Part shown: positions 36,219 through 45,619 of the stretch, piece by piece
How the letters are laid out: each line of letters begins with the position of its first letter
Position numbering within the stretch: the first letter of the stretch is position 1
Assembly (NCBI GenBank): GCA_016717325.1
Contig: JADKFV010000003.1
Coordinates: 186,001 to 250,000 of the forward strand
Direction: 5' to 3'
Source: Bacteroidota bacterium
Lineage (GTDB): Bacteria; Bacteroidota; Bacteroidia; AKYH767-A; OLB10
Length of the DNA: 64,000 bases
Notes under the pieces: model-generated
What the model saw: only the letters and a program-made list of their open reading frames with translations
Database searches by the model: none
What the model was told of the DNA's origin: nothing
Translations under genes and position numbers: made by a program

Positions 36219-37844
36219 TCAATTTCTCATTTTTGCAAACATACGATGCATCCTGCTTTTTGAACTTACGAATGTTATGTCATAAAAGCCAGATGCCAAT
36301 TTCGAGGTATCAAAATTATATTCTCCATTGCGCATTAAAGTGCTAAAAATTTGGTTTCCTAATGCATCCGTTATAATAATTTGAAACTCCGTTGTGTCGG
36401 TTTTTATTGTTAAATTGTCAGTTACAGGATTAGGGGATAAGCTAACACTATTTTCAATATTGGGAATGTTTTCATTAGCTTTACGTGCGTAGCCTCCAAT
36501 GTTGAAGCAATTTAATATATCGATACTCGTGGTAGCTTGTATTGTGCAACCATCAGTTCTGCCACCACCAAATGCAACCAATTCAAGCGGATAAACCTTG
36601 TTGTTTACTTTGCTTCCATTATAAGAATAACCAGGACATGGACTCTGATTTCCTGAAGTATAATTGATATCTGTTTCGCCAAAAAGAAAACTATGATTAA
36701 ACGTTTCAATCCAATAAGTAAGGCATTTTGAAAGCTTCGCAGTATTAAACCCAATATAATTCTGTTTACCATTAAGAAATAATGTGTTATCATAAGCACT
36801 TATGGAAAAGAATTCAAAACTTGGGTCAAAAGTTTTCATCAGTTCTTTTTGGCCGGATTTCACATCATAAAAGAAAATGCGGTTTGTGTCTGCTAATATT
36901 ACTATTTGGGGGTGAGACCAATCATCCCTAATAACATCGATTGATTTGAATACTGATGTTTGAATAGGATCAACACGTAATAAACGTGACAAATTCTTTT
37001 GGCCACTAAGGCTAAATGAAACCCATTGTCCAACTGAACCTGATCGGCCTCCAACTACGATACCAAAATCTCTAACAATTATTTTTTGGCCTTCATCATC
37101 TAAATTACCTGGTTTATTATTGTGCTTTTTAATCCACTTTAAAGACGCAGTTGAATCATACCGGGCAACAAAAAGTTCAAGACCATTATTGGCGCTTGGT
37201 ATTGAACCAGTAATATAAAATCCTGTTGTATGAATTGTTACATTCTTGGCCAATGCATTTTCAATTAGTTGATACTTCAATAGAGTCCCGTTAGTTTGTC
37301 GATACTGCAGTGTGATGGCTCCATCCTCATTATTGCCTTCGACAAATATTTTTCCAAAGCCCGTTTCTAAACCGATTGGTGTAATTCCATAAAATTTTCT
37401 TTCCCATACAACTGAACTCAAATCATTCGTTATTTTGCTAAGAATTGCTATTCCCTGTGAATTCCAAAGCGCATAAACATAGCCGCTGTCATCAACACTG
37501 ATAGCTATAGGCACATCTAACAAATGCAAATCATTATAATCAAATAATATTTGAGTCGATTGGCCATTGTTATCAACCCTTATTACAATTACATTTGGCT
37601 GAGTGAAACAATAAGAATAGGGATTATTGGGATCATTCTCACCCACCCCTGTTGTTCCAATCGAAAATGTATTTCCAAAATTATCAAAAGCGCAGTCGAT
37701 TAACTGACTTATATCACATTGCCCGCCACCAAAATTATATGTTCGCCATTTTGACCCTTGAACAGATCCTTGCCCATTAGCAGTGATATTTAGCAAAATG
37801 CCCCATGCTAAAATTAATACAGATACCGAATAGTTTTTTTTCAT
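36219..37844 (-). CDS. T9SS type A sorting domain protein
   Basis: 541 residues. Signal-like N-terminus (YSVSVLILAWGILLNITANGQG); a long middle of repeating beta-strand units that report 'values' (RVDNNGQSTQILFDYND, WERKFYG, GYVYALWNS), similar to WD/SBBP-like propeller proteins. C-terminal T9SS domain (VSLSPNPVTDNLTIKTDTTEFQIIITDALGNQIFST ... ASGFYDITFV). Exported by T9SS, ligand unknown. Confidence 0.75.
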   Translation of the reverse strand: MKKNYSVSVLILAWGILLNITANGQGSVQGSKWRTYNFGGGQCDISQLIDCAFDNFGNTFSIGTTGVGENDPNNPYSYCFTQPNVIVIRVDNNGQSTQILFDYNDLHLLDVPIAISVDDSGYVYALWNSQGIAILSKITNDLSSVVWERKFYGITPIGLETGFGKIFVEGNNEDGAITLQYRQTNGTLLKYQLIENALAKNVTIHTTGFYITGSIPSANNGLELFVARYDSTASLKWIKKHNNKPGNLDDEGQKIIVRDFGIVVGGRSGSVGQWVSFSLSGQKNLSRLLRVDPIQTSVFKSIDVIRDDWSHPQIVILADTNRIFFYDVKSGQKELMKTFDPSFEFFSISAYDNTLFLNGKQNYIGFNTAKLSKCLTYWIETFNHSFLFGETDINYTSGNQSPCPGYSYNGSKVNNKVYPLELVAFGGGRTDGCTIQATTSIDILNCFNIGGYARKANENIPNIENSVSLSPNPVTDNLTIKTDTTEFQIIITDALGNQIFSTLMRNGEYNFDTSKLASGFYDITFVSSKSRMHRMFAKMRN

Positions 37845-38182
37845 TTTGATGATTTTTAAATTGTTACACAGATAAATAACTGCATTTCCTTCTCTTAAAG
37901 GTTATACATTTTGAACGATTAACTGTAAAAATGTGAATATTAAAAAAAAGAAAAATTGATAAATATCATATTACCAAATGATTTTTATCATCTACTCTTT
38001 TCCATTTATTAATATAAAAACATTAGCCGGTATTATTTTTATTTTGTAGTTGCTTAATTGACTATCAAAAGACTGTTTCAATCATTGTTAACGATTGATG
38101 ATTTTAACTTTCTATCCATTACTTCGTTTTACCTTTTTTTGTACTTATATCAAAAAAAGTACATTTACACCCTTTCACTCCT
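37845..38182. other. Intergenic spacer with the RND promoter
   Basis: About 340 AT-rich bases between divergent genes. It contains the promoter listed next. No RNA or repeat was seen. Confidence 0.5.
38138..38167 (+). promoter_or_regulatory. Promoter of the RND transporter gene
   Basis: TTTG at 38138-38141, an 18-base spacer, then TACATTTA at 38160-38167 (7 of 8 to TAnnTTTG). The start codon lies 16 bases downstream of the -7 box. Confidence 0.5.
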
Positions 38183-40591
38183 ATGTTTGGTATTATAGCA
38201 AAAATAATTTTACGCAATCGCATAGCCTTATTGGCTGCGGTATTACTTATTACTATAGGCATGGGATACATGGCATCGCGTGTACAATTGAGTTACGATT
38301 TTGCCCAAATATTACCCGACAATGACCCTTCACTGATACAATATCAAAATTTCAAAAAGATTTTTGGTCAGGATGGAGTGGTGATGGTTATAGGGGTGGA
38401 GGACCCCAATTTTTTTACTGTAAAAAAATACAACGACTGGTATGCACTAAGCAACGAGATTAAAAATACCGATGGTATAGAAGCCGTTGTATCGGTTGCA
38501 AAATTGATAAATATTGTACGTAACGATTCTGCGCAAAAATTTGATATTGTTCCCATAGTTACTCAGCCTTTGCAATCGCAAGCCGAACTCGATAGCATTA
38601 AGGAATTTGTTATGGACATGAAATTTTATGAGGATTTTATTTTCAATAAAAAAACGGGCGCACATTTAATGGCCATCACTTTTGATAAGGAGAAAATAAA
38701 TACTAAAAGCCGAATCGAAATTGTAAAAGAAATAAAACGCAAAGCTGAGGTATTTGCCAACTCACATAATTTAAAATTGCATTATAGTGGCATGCCTTAC
38801 ATTCGTTCCGAAATAACTGCAAAGGTGGCGCATGAACTGGGGCTTTTTCTTGTGCTTGCAATAGTGGTGTGCGCCATCATTTTATTTTTATTTTTTCGCT
38901 CATCGGTCATCGTTCTTTTTTCGTTGCTGGTTGTTTTTATTGGTGTGGTTTGGTCGCTGGGTTGTGTGGTATTGTTCCAATATAAAATAACCATTCTCAC
39001 TGGTCTTATTCCATCGCTTATCATTGTTATTGGATTGCCCAATTGTATTTTGTTTTTAAATAAGTACCACACCGAGTATCACCGGCATCACAATAAAGGC
39101 CTTGCACTTTCGCGTATGATAAGGCGTGTGGGGTTCACTACTTTTCTTGCCAATGTTACTACATCAATTGGGTTTGGTGTTTTTTATTTTACCAATAGTA
39201 AATTGCTTGTGGAGTTTGGATTAATTGCCGCGGTGAATGTGATGGCAACTTATCTCATTTCATTAATTTTAATTCCTATAGTGTTTAGTTTTTTACCTGC
39301 ACCGGCATCCAAACATACAAAGCATATAAGTGCACCACGTATAAACACTTTGACACAATTTGTTATCAGGCTTGTGAAGTCACATTATCGAACTGTTTTT
39401 GTTGTGGTGATTGTAGTTTGTGCCATTTCAATTTTTGGCATTACTAAAATGAATGTGGTGGGCTATGTTGTTGACGATTTACCAAAAGATGATCCCATTT
39501 ATGCCGACCTGCAATTTTTCGATAAACATTTTAAAGGCGTACTTCCGTTCGAAATGATGATTGACACCAAACAGGACAAAGGGGTTTTTGATATTTCGTT
39601 TTTGCGTAAAGTAAAAAAGCTGGAAGATTTATTAAAGCAGTACCCTGAGTTTTCGAAACCTCTTGCTGTTTCAGATGGATTGCGTTTTAGTTATCAGGCC
39701 TTCAACTATGGTAACGAAAATGCATATATTTTGCCTGCATCATCGCTACAGCTTGCCGACATGGCCTCATACATGGGTGGCAATAAAGGCAACAAGAATA
39801 TGTTCAAGGCTTTTATCGATTCATCGCAAAGCCTTACACGTGTGAGTGTGCAAATGTCGGATGTGGGTTCGCGAAAAATGAAAACTTTACTTGCCGAACT
39901 TAGCCCTCGTGTCGATTCAATTTTCGATAAGTCGAAATACAATATTACTTACACCGGTAACAGTATAATTTTTCTTAAAGGCAACGATTATCTTGTACGT
40001 AATTTAGTAGAAAGCATTGTGCTGGCAATTATTCTCATCAGCATTATCATGATTACTTTATTTATGAGTGTGCGCATGATTGCCATGTCTATTTTGCCCA
40101 GCCTTATTCCATTGATAATTACAGCAGGCATTATGGGTTTTATGGATATACATTTGAAACCATCCACTATACTTATTTTTTCAATTGCGTTTGGAATATC
40201 GAGCGATCAAACAATTTATTTTGTTACCAAGTACCGGCACGAAATGAAAAATAAATACATGACCATTTCGCGTGCGGTAGAAATTACCATTCGCGAAACA
40301 GGTCTTAGCATGATATACTCTGCAGTAATTTTATTTTGTGGTTTTATGATTTTTACGGCATCGCAATTTGGCGGCACAAAATCGTTGGGCATACTTATCT
40401 CTATTACATTGCTGATGGCAGTATGTGCCAATTTAATTTTGTTGCCTTCGTTTCTGCTTGCACTCGAAAGAAAAATTACCACCAAAGCATTTTTGAATGA
40501 TCCACTCATCGAAATATTTGATGAGGATGATGATATAGATCAAGATGAGTTACGAAGCAGAAAGATAGAAGCCAATGAATCGAAAATTTAA
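38183..40591 (+). CDS. RND/MMPL family exporter
   Basis: 802 residues in two similar halves. Each has an N-terminal membrane segment, a large periplasmic loop (about 35-215 and 420-605) and about five further membrane segments with a sterol-sensing-like region (LVLAIVVCAIILFLFFRSSVIVLFSLLVVFIGV and VLAIILISIIMITLFMSVRMIAMSILPSLIPLIITAGI). Such transporters move lipids or hydrophobic compounds using the proton gradient. The substrate cannot be read from the sequence. rmlA is 39 bases downstream. Confidence 0.85.
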   Translation: MFGIIAKIILRNRIALLAAVLLITIGMGYMASRVQLSYDFAQILPDNDPSLIQYQNFKKIFGQDGVVMVIGVEDPNFFTVKKYNDWYALSNEIKNTDGIEAVVSVAKLINIVRNDSAQKFDIVPIVTQPLQSQAELDSIKEFVMDMKFYEDFIFNKKTGAHLMAITFDKEKINTKSRIEIVKEIKRKAEVFANSHNLKLHYSGMPYIRSEITAKVAHELGLFLVLAIVVCAIILFLFFRSSVIVLFSLLVVFIGVVWSLGCVVLFQYKITILTGLIPSLIIVIGLPNCILFLNKYHTEYHRHHNKGLALSRMIRRVGFTTFLANVTTSIGFGVFYFTNSKLLVEFGLIAAVNVMATYLISLILIPIVFSFLPAPASKHTKHISAPRINTLTQFVIRLVKSHYRTVFVVVIVVCAISIFGITKMNVVGYVVDDLPKDDPIYADLQFFDKHFKGVLPFEMMIDTKQDKGVFDISFLRKVKKLEDLLKQYPEFSKPLAVSDGLRFSYQAFNYGNENAYILPASSLQLADMASYMGGNKGNKNMFKAFIDSSQSLTRVSVQMSDVGSRKMKTLLAELSPRVDSIFDKSKYNITYTGNSIIFLKGNDYLVRNLVESIVLAIILISIIMITLFMSVRMIAMSILPSLIPLIITAGIMGFMDIHLKPSTILIFSIAFGISSDQTIYFVTKYRHEMKNKYMTISRAVEITIRETGLSMIYSAVILFCGFMIFTASQFGGTKSLGILISITLLMAVCANLILLPSFLLALERKITTKAFLNDPLIEIFDEDDDIDQDELRSRKIEANESKI

Positions 40592-40630
40592 TTTCTCGTT
40601 TTTATTCGTAACAAAAACATAATTGTATAA

Positions 40631-41485
40631 ATGAAAGGAATAATATTAGCAGGCGGTTCGGGCACAAGGTTGCATCCACTCACATTGGCCATGAGCAAAC
40701 AACTGATGCCGGTGTACGATAAACCAATGATTTACTATCCGCTATCGGTTTTGATGATGGCCGGAATAAACGAAATATTAATTATTTCGACACCGCATGA
40801 TTTGCCACAATTTAAAAAACTCCTGGGCGATGGTGCACAAATAGGATGTAAATTTTCGTACGAAGAACAAGCTATTCCAAATGGACTTGCGCAAGCATTT
40901 GTGATTGGCGAAAAATTTATTGGCAACGATAAAGTTGCACTGGTACTTGGCGATAATATTTTTTATGGTGCCGGCATGGGCCGTCTTTTACAACAGCATC
41001 ACAACCCTGATGGAGGTGTGGTTTTTGCATACCATGTTTCGGATCCGGAACGGTACGGTGTTGTGGAATTTGATGCCCAAAACAATGCTGTATCAATTGA
41101 AGAAAAACCGGCAAAGCCAAAATCGAATTATGCTGTGCCGGGTTTATATTTTTATGATAATAGCGTAGTAGAAATTGCAAAGAATTTGAAGCCCAGTGCT
41201 CGTGGCGAATTCGAAATAACAGATGTGAATAAGACCTATTTGCAACAAGGGAAATTGAAAGTGGCCATACTCGATCGGGGAACTGCATGGCTCGATACAG
41301 GTACGTTCGCATCACTCATGCAGGCAAGTCAATTTGTGCAGGTGATAGAAGAAAGGCAAGGCCTTAAAATTGGTTGTATAGAAGAAGTTGCATACCGTAT
41401 GGGTTTCATTACAAAAGAGCAATTAAATATTGTGGCACAACCATTGCTTAAAAGTGGTTATGGGCTTTATCTTTTGAATCTTTAA
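40631..41485 (+). CDS. rmlA: Glucose-1-phosphate thymidylyltransferase
   Basis: RmlA makes dTDP-glucose from dTTP and glucose-1-phosphate, first step to dTDP-rhamnose and related sugars. 284 residues. GGSGTRLHPLT loop, KPMIYYPLS, ALVLGDNIFYG with the metal-binding Asp, and GEFEITDVNKTYL. Length typical. No other rml genes follow; the nearby epimerase is separated by repeats. Confidence 0.92.
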   Translation: MKGIILAGGSGTRLHPLTLAMSKQLMPVYDKPMIYYPLSVLMMAGINEILIISTPHDLPQFKKLLGDGAQIGCKFSYEEQAIPNGLAQAFVIGEKFIGNDKVALVLGDNIFYGAGMGRLLQQHHNPDGGVVFAYHVSDPERYGVVEFDAQNNAVSIEEKPAKPKSNYAVPGLYFYDNSVVEIAKNLKPSARGEFEITDVNKTYLQQGKLKVAILDRGTAWLDTGTFASLMQASQFVQVIEERQGLKIGCIEEVAYRMGFITKEQLNIVAQPLLKSGYGLYLLNL

Positions 41486-41942
41486 TTTTAGTTTTTAGTT
41501 TTTAGTTTTTAGTTCTTAGTTTGTAGTAGTTCATAGTTTGTAGTTCATAGTTTTCAGTTTATAGTTTTCAGTTTATAGTTTGTTTTGCGTGCATGAAAAA
41601 TCCTAATTTTATTTTAAGAAAAGAACAAGGCTCACCGATAACATAACCAAGAACGAAGAACAAGGCTCACAGTAAACGAAACAAATAACGAAGAACAAGG
41701 CTCACAGTGAACGTAACTATAAACAAAAAGCAAGTCTCACAGTAAACGTAACAAATGACGAAGAACAAGGCTCACAGTGAACGTAACTAAGAACGAAGAA
41801 CAAGGCTCACAGCAAACGTAACTAAGAACGAAGAACAAGGCTCGCAGTGAACGTAACTAAGAACGAAGAACAAGGCTCACAGTGAACGTAACTAAGAACG
41901 AAAAATAATTTCTACTGCATTCCTAAACTAAAAACTGAATTT
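41486..41942. repeat. Heptad-derived repeats and an eight-unit 35-bp tandem array
   Basis: 41486-41585 consists of T-rich 7-base words (agttttt, agtttgt, agttcat). From 41626 the word caagg recurs at exactly 35-base steps: 41626, 41661, 41696, 41731, 41766, 41801, 41836, 41871. Each unit is five 7-base words (of the type caaggct, cacagtg, aacgtaa, ctaagaa, cgaagaa). It ends 60 bases from the ATG of the next gene. Confidence 0.85.
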
Positions 41943-42887
41943 ATGAGATACACCAATACAATATTAGTAACAGGCGCTGCCGGATTTGTAGGTAGCTGGT
42001 TAACACAAAAGCTTGCCGACAACAGCGCAAATTTTGTTGTGGCCGTTGATAATTTCAGAACGGGTAAACCCGAAAATTTAGAACTTGCAAAACACAGCAA
42101 CATAAAATTTATTAAGGCTGATGTAAATGACTTCGATGATGTGTCGAGTATTTTTTATGCTTACCGTTTCGATTTTGTTTTTCATTATGCCGCATTGGTC
42201 GGAGTGAAACGCACTTTGGATAATCCTGTAAAAGTGTTGAATGATTTGGAGGGCATTCGCAATGTTCTTAACCTTTCGAAAAATACCGGTGTGAAGCGTG
42301 TATACTATTCATCATCGAGCGAGGTGTATGGCGAGCCCGTAGAGTTTCCGCAAAACGAACACACTACACCACTCAACTCGCGCTTGCCTTATGCCATTGT
42401 AAAAAATGTGGGCGAGGCTTATTTGCGTTCTTACAAACAGGAGTATGATTTGGACTTTACCATCTTTCGTTTTTTCAATACATACGGACCACGCCAAAGT
42501 ATCGACTTTGTGATGAGTAAATTTTTATTTGCTGCTATACATAATAAAGACATTACCATTTACGGTGATGGATCACAAACACGAACATTTTGCTACATCG
42601 AAGATAATATTGATGCATGCCTCAATGCATTTTATCAAAACAGATATGTGAATGATGTAGTAAATGTTGGCAGCGATAAAGAAGTTACAATTCTCGAACT
42701 GGCCAATACAATTATTAAAACAGTAAATTCAAAATCTAAAATCGTGCATTTAGCACCACTCAAAGAAGGCGATATGACACGTAGAATGCCCGACAATGCA
42801 AAAATGAAAGAACTACTCAATCGCCAAATGACACCAATTGAAAAAGGAATTGCACTGCTTTTAAAAACCCCTCAATTCACCAAATAA
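41943..42887 (+). CDS. NAD-dependent epimerase/dehydratase (extended SDR)
   Basis: 314 residues. TGAAGFVGSWL for NAD binding; SSSSEVYGEP, then YAIVKNVGEAYLRSY with Tyr and Lys in YxxxK; RFFNTYGPRQS; GDGSQTRTFCYIEDNIDACL. These are the hallmarks of UDP-glucose 4-epimerase / dTDP-sugar dehydratase-like enzymes. The exact sugar substrate is not assignable. The flavin reductase gene follows after 7 bases. Confidence 0.85.
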   Translation: MRYTNTILVTGAAGFVGSWLTQKLADNSANFVVAVDNFRTGKPENLELAKHSNIKFIKADVNDFDDVSSIFYAYRFDFVFHYAALVGVKRTLDNPVKVLNDLEGIRNVLNLSKNTGVKRVYYSSSSEVYGEPVEFPQNEHTTPLNSRLPYAIVKNVGEAYLRSYKQEYDLDFTIFRFFNTYGPRQSIDFVMSKFLFAAIHNKDITIYGDGSQTRTFCYIEDNIDACLNAFYQNRYVNDVVNVGSDKEVTILELANTIIKTVNSKSKIVHLAPLKEGDMTRRMPDNAKMKELLNRQMTPIEKGIALLLKTPQFTK

Positions 42888-42894
42888 TATTTTT

Positions 42895-43785
42895 ATGATT
42901 GTTGATCCCCGCGAAATAAAAACCATGGACTTGCATGCTTATATGCTAAGTTCAATTGCTCCTCGCCCTATTGCATTTGCAAGCACTATCGACAAAAATG
43001 GTAATCCCAATTTAAGTCCGTTTAGTTTTTTTAATGCCTTTGGCAGCAATCCTCCCATTGTTGTTTTTAGTCCGGCACGCAGAGTGCGCGACAATACCAT
43101 TAAGCACACCCTCGAAAATATTTACGACACAAAGGAAGTGGTTATCAATGCAGTAAGTTATGCCATGGTGCATCAGCAATCGCTTGCCAGTTGTGAGTAT
43201 GCAAAGGGCGTCAATGAATTTGAGAAGGCAGGATTTACAGCCGTTGCATCGCAAATAGTAAAACCATTTCGCGTAAAAGAATCGCCTGTGCAAATGGAAT
43301 GTAAAGTGCTCGAAGTAAAAGAAACAGGCACGCAAGGTGGCGCAGGTAATCTTATTATTTGCGAAATATTGCTCATGCACATTGATGATAATATTCTTGA
43401 TGAGCATGGCAAAATAGACCAACATAAAATAGATCTGGTAGCGCGACTTGGTGGCGACTGGTATTGCCGCGCAAGTGGCGATGCGTTGTTTACCGTGCCT
43501 AAACCATTAGCAAAACAAACGAGTATTGGAGTTGATGCGTTGCCACAAAACATAAAACAAAGTCATGTGCTTAGTGGAAACAATCTTGGGCAATTGGGGA
43601 ATAGCGAATCTTTACCGGACGGGGATGAAATAAAGAATTTTGCAGAATCGGAGGAGGGGAAAATAATTTTGCGCGACTTGCAGATCAAAGATGAAAATGT
43701 GATTCACCAGGCGGCAAAAAAATTATTGGAACAGAATAAAACGCGTGAGGCATTTTGTTTATTAATGATGAGCACAATGCAATAA
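42895..43785 (+). CDS. Flavin reductase-like FMN-binding protein
   Basis: 296 residues. Flavoredoxin/flavin reductase pattern in the first ~200 residues: LSSIAPRPIAFASTIDKNGNPNLSPFSFFNAFGSNPPIVVFSP, NAVSYAMVHQQSLASCEY, and LGGDWYCRASGD. The last ~90 residues add a charged, low-similarity tail. Binds FMN; partner or substrate unknown. Probably cotranscribed with the epimerase. Confidence 0.8.
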   Translation: MIVDPREIKTMDLHAYMLSSIAPRPIAFASTIDKNGNPNLSPFSFFNAFGSNPPIVVFSPARRVRDNTIKHTLENIYDTKEVVINAVSYAMVHQQSLASCEYAKGVNEFEKAGFTAVASQIVKPFRVKESPVQMECKVLEVKETGTQGGAGNLIICEILLMHIDDNILDEHGKIDQHKIDLVARLGGDWYCRASGDALFTVPKPLAKQTSIGVDALPQNIKQSHVLSGNNLGQLGNSESLPDGDEIKNFAESEEGKIILRDLQIKDENVIHQAAKKLLEQNKTREAFCLLMMSTMQ

Positions 43786-43823
43786 ATTTTGTTCACTGAA
43801 TTTTGCGCCTCATGCTTTTTTTG

Positions 43824-44705
43824 CTAGAAGGAATATTTTAAACCTAATGCCCCGCCCGCAATATTGGATGTATAGGTTTCTTTGTCGCTAAAGCGAAAAC
43901 GCATACCAAAATTGCCCTGCATGGATAAACTAAGTGCGTTTTTCCAATTTTTCAATTTGCAATTCATTGCTATTCCAATTGGTATATTGGTATACAAATT
44001 AAAACTGGCTGCCGTCTTTGTAACCCTGGGAGAATTACGATTATTGTAGTGATAACTTTCTGTATATTCAGTATGAGGTTGCGAATTTCCATAATCAACT
44101 ACAAGCACATCGTATTTTGATGATTGGCTGATATGATACATTTTACTTTTCAAAGTATATGCAGCACCAATTTCATATCCGGCAAATAAATTGAACAAGC
44201 GAGAATCATTTGTATGGTACAAGGTTTTTATAGTAAGCCCTGCTTCTTGATAATTTTCGTTAAAGGAAATGCTTTTCCTATAAATGGTATCCCAACTAAT
44301 ATTTGTGCCGTTGATAATTGTCAAATCTCCTTTTACTGTTGTTGATTCGGAAGATCCAGCATCGCCACTTTCTCCACTGCCAAATAAAATTCCTAAATAA
44401 ACATCACGATACGGTTTTGATGTAGGCGATAATAATGGAAATTTTTTCATGCCCAATTCAATTTGTACGCCATGTCTATTGCCACGAAAAAAATTGAAAT
44501 TAGCTGTATCAAGTTGATTGTAGTATTGCGGATCGGTTGATGCCACGCGGTTTTTGATTCCGGCATAGTTTAAATAGTCTGCACTATATGCAGCTGTATA
44601 AACCATTACGGACACACTTTTCAAATTGTGTTTAGTGGTGTCTTGCGCAACTCCAACCATTGAAATTGACGCGACTGCAATAGCAGTCAAAAGATGTTTC
44701 TTCAT
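43824..44705 (-). CDS. Outer-membrane beta-barrel-like protein of unknown function
   Basis: 293 residues with signal peptide (LLTAIAVASISMVGVAQ), many amphipathic strands (HGVQIELGMKKF, YQEAGLTIKTLYH, GYEIGAAYTLKSKMY, SLSMQGNFGMRFRF) and a terminal strand GGALGLKYSF ending in Phe, as in outer-membrane barrels. Family not recognised. Monocistronic. Confidence 0.55.
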   Translation of the reverse strand: MKKHLLTAIAVASISMVGVAQDTTKHNLKSVSVMVYTAAYSADYLNYAGIKNRVASTDPQYYNQLDTANFNFFRGNRHGVQIELGMKKFPLLSPTSKPYRDVYLGILFGSGESGDAGSSESTTVKGDLTIINGTNISWDTIYRKSISFNENYQEAGLTIKTLYHTNDSRLFNLFAGYEIGAAYTLKSKMYHISQSSKYDVLVVDYGNSQPHTEYTESYHYNNRNSPRVTKTAASFNLYTNIPIGIAMNCKLKNWKNALSLSMQGNFGMRFRFSDKETYTSNIAGGALGLKYSF

Positions 44706-44828
44706 ATTGTTTGTTTTTAAAGTTTAGCATTTCACTTAACTCTAAACTAATATGAATATTGTGTGGATTTTTATTGCTGCGTTGTAAAAAAGAGCTAGCC
44801 TGGAAAAATTAAAAGCAGATTTTTAATA

Positions 44829-45020
44829 TTAATCTTTCCACTTACTAAGTATTATAGAAATGCCAACAATTAATATTAGCGACACCACCATTACCGAAAT
44901 AAGCGTGAGATAATCGTAATCGGTAAGGGTGCCTTTTTTTGCTTTGAACATAAAAAACGATAACATAGTACCCACCGATACCGAAATTGCAATGATGATA
45001 TATCTTCTTCTTTCTGACAT
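44829..45020 (-). CDS. Small two-span membrane protein
   Basis: 63 residues from ATG at 45020 (the frame extends ten codons upstream without a better start). Basic N-terminus SERRRY, membrane segment YIIIAISVSVGTMLSFFMF, short loop KAKKGTLTDYDY, second segment TLISVMVVSLILIVGISIILS, end KWKD. Function unknown. Confidence 0.55.
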   Translation of the reverse strand: MSERRRYIIIAISVSVGTMLSFFMFKAKKGTLTDYDYLTLISVMVVSLILIVGISIILSKWKD

Positions 45021-45050
45021 AATATTATTTTGTTTCGCGCAAAAATACAT

Positions 45051-45619
45051 TTTCTTTTTCGTGATTTGGAATTCAGTTCTTAGTTTGGAATTCAGTTTTT
45101 AGTTTGGAATTCAGTTCTTAGTTCTTTGTTACGTTTACGATGCGCCATGTTCTTAGTTTTGAATTCAGTTCTTAGTTCTAAATTCAGTTGTTAGTTCTTA
45201 GTTACGTTTACGATGCGCCAAGTTCTTAGTTTGGAATTCAGCTATCAGTAGTATAAGTATTCGTTATATAGTTGCTTATTTCCCTTCCGTCATTGCGAAG
45301 GAGGAACCACTAAAGCAATCTCACCTTCGAAATGGAATGGATGACGCAGAGATTGCTTCGCTTCGCTCGCAATGACGGAAGGAGTATACCGCAAACGAAA
45401 CGAAGAACGAAGAACAATAATCACCGCAAACGAAACGAAGAACTAAAAACAATCCTCACCGCAAACAAAACTAAGAACTAAGAACAATCCACTCCGCAAA
45501 CGAAACAAAGAACAAAAAACAATCCTCACCGCACACGAAACCAAGAACGAAGAACAAGGCTCTCCGTAAACGTAACTAAGAACAATCCTCACCGCAAACG
45601 TAACTAAGAACGAAGAGGT
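45051..45619. repeat. Spacer of heptad repeats, REP-like inverted element and 35-bp array
   Basis: 45065-45245 has T-rich words (agttctt, agttttt, ggaattc). 45288-45385 holds a dispersed element with inverted ends (cattgcgaaggaggaacc ... gcttcgctcgcaatgacgg). From 45389 the word ccgcaaac (or a close variant) recurs at 45389, 45424, 45459, 45494, 45529 and 45564, all 35 bases apart, then at 45592, 28 bases on, i.e. one 7-base word shorter. It ends at the stop of the LuxE-like gene. Confidence 0.85.

Noticed and set aside
41626..41905. CRISPR array (regular 35-base spacing)
   Set aside because: There are no unique spacers; the whole 35 bases repeat with drift and the array is built of heptads.
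43012..43425. 137-codon ORF opposite the flavin reductase gene
   Set aside because: Antisense shadow without motif.
45389..45600. CRISPR array (regular 35-base spacing)
   Set aside because: Same reason: repeat units only, no spacers, one step of 28.
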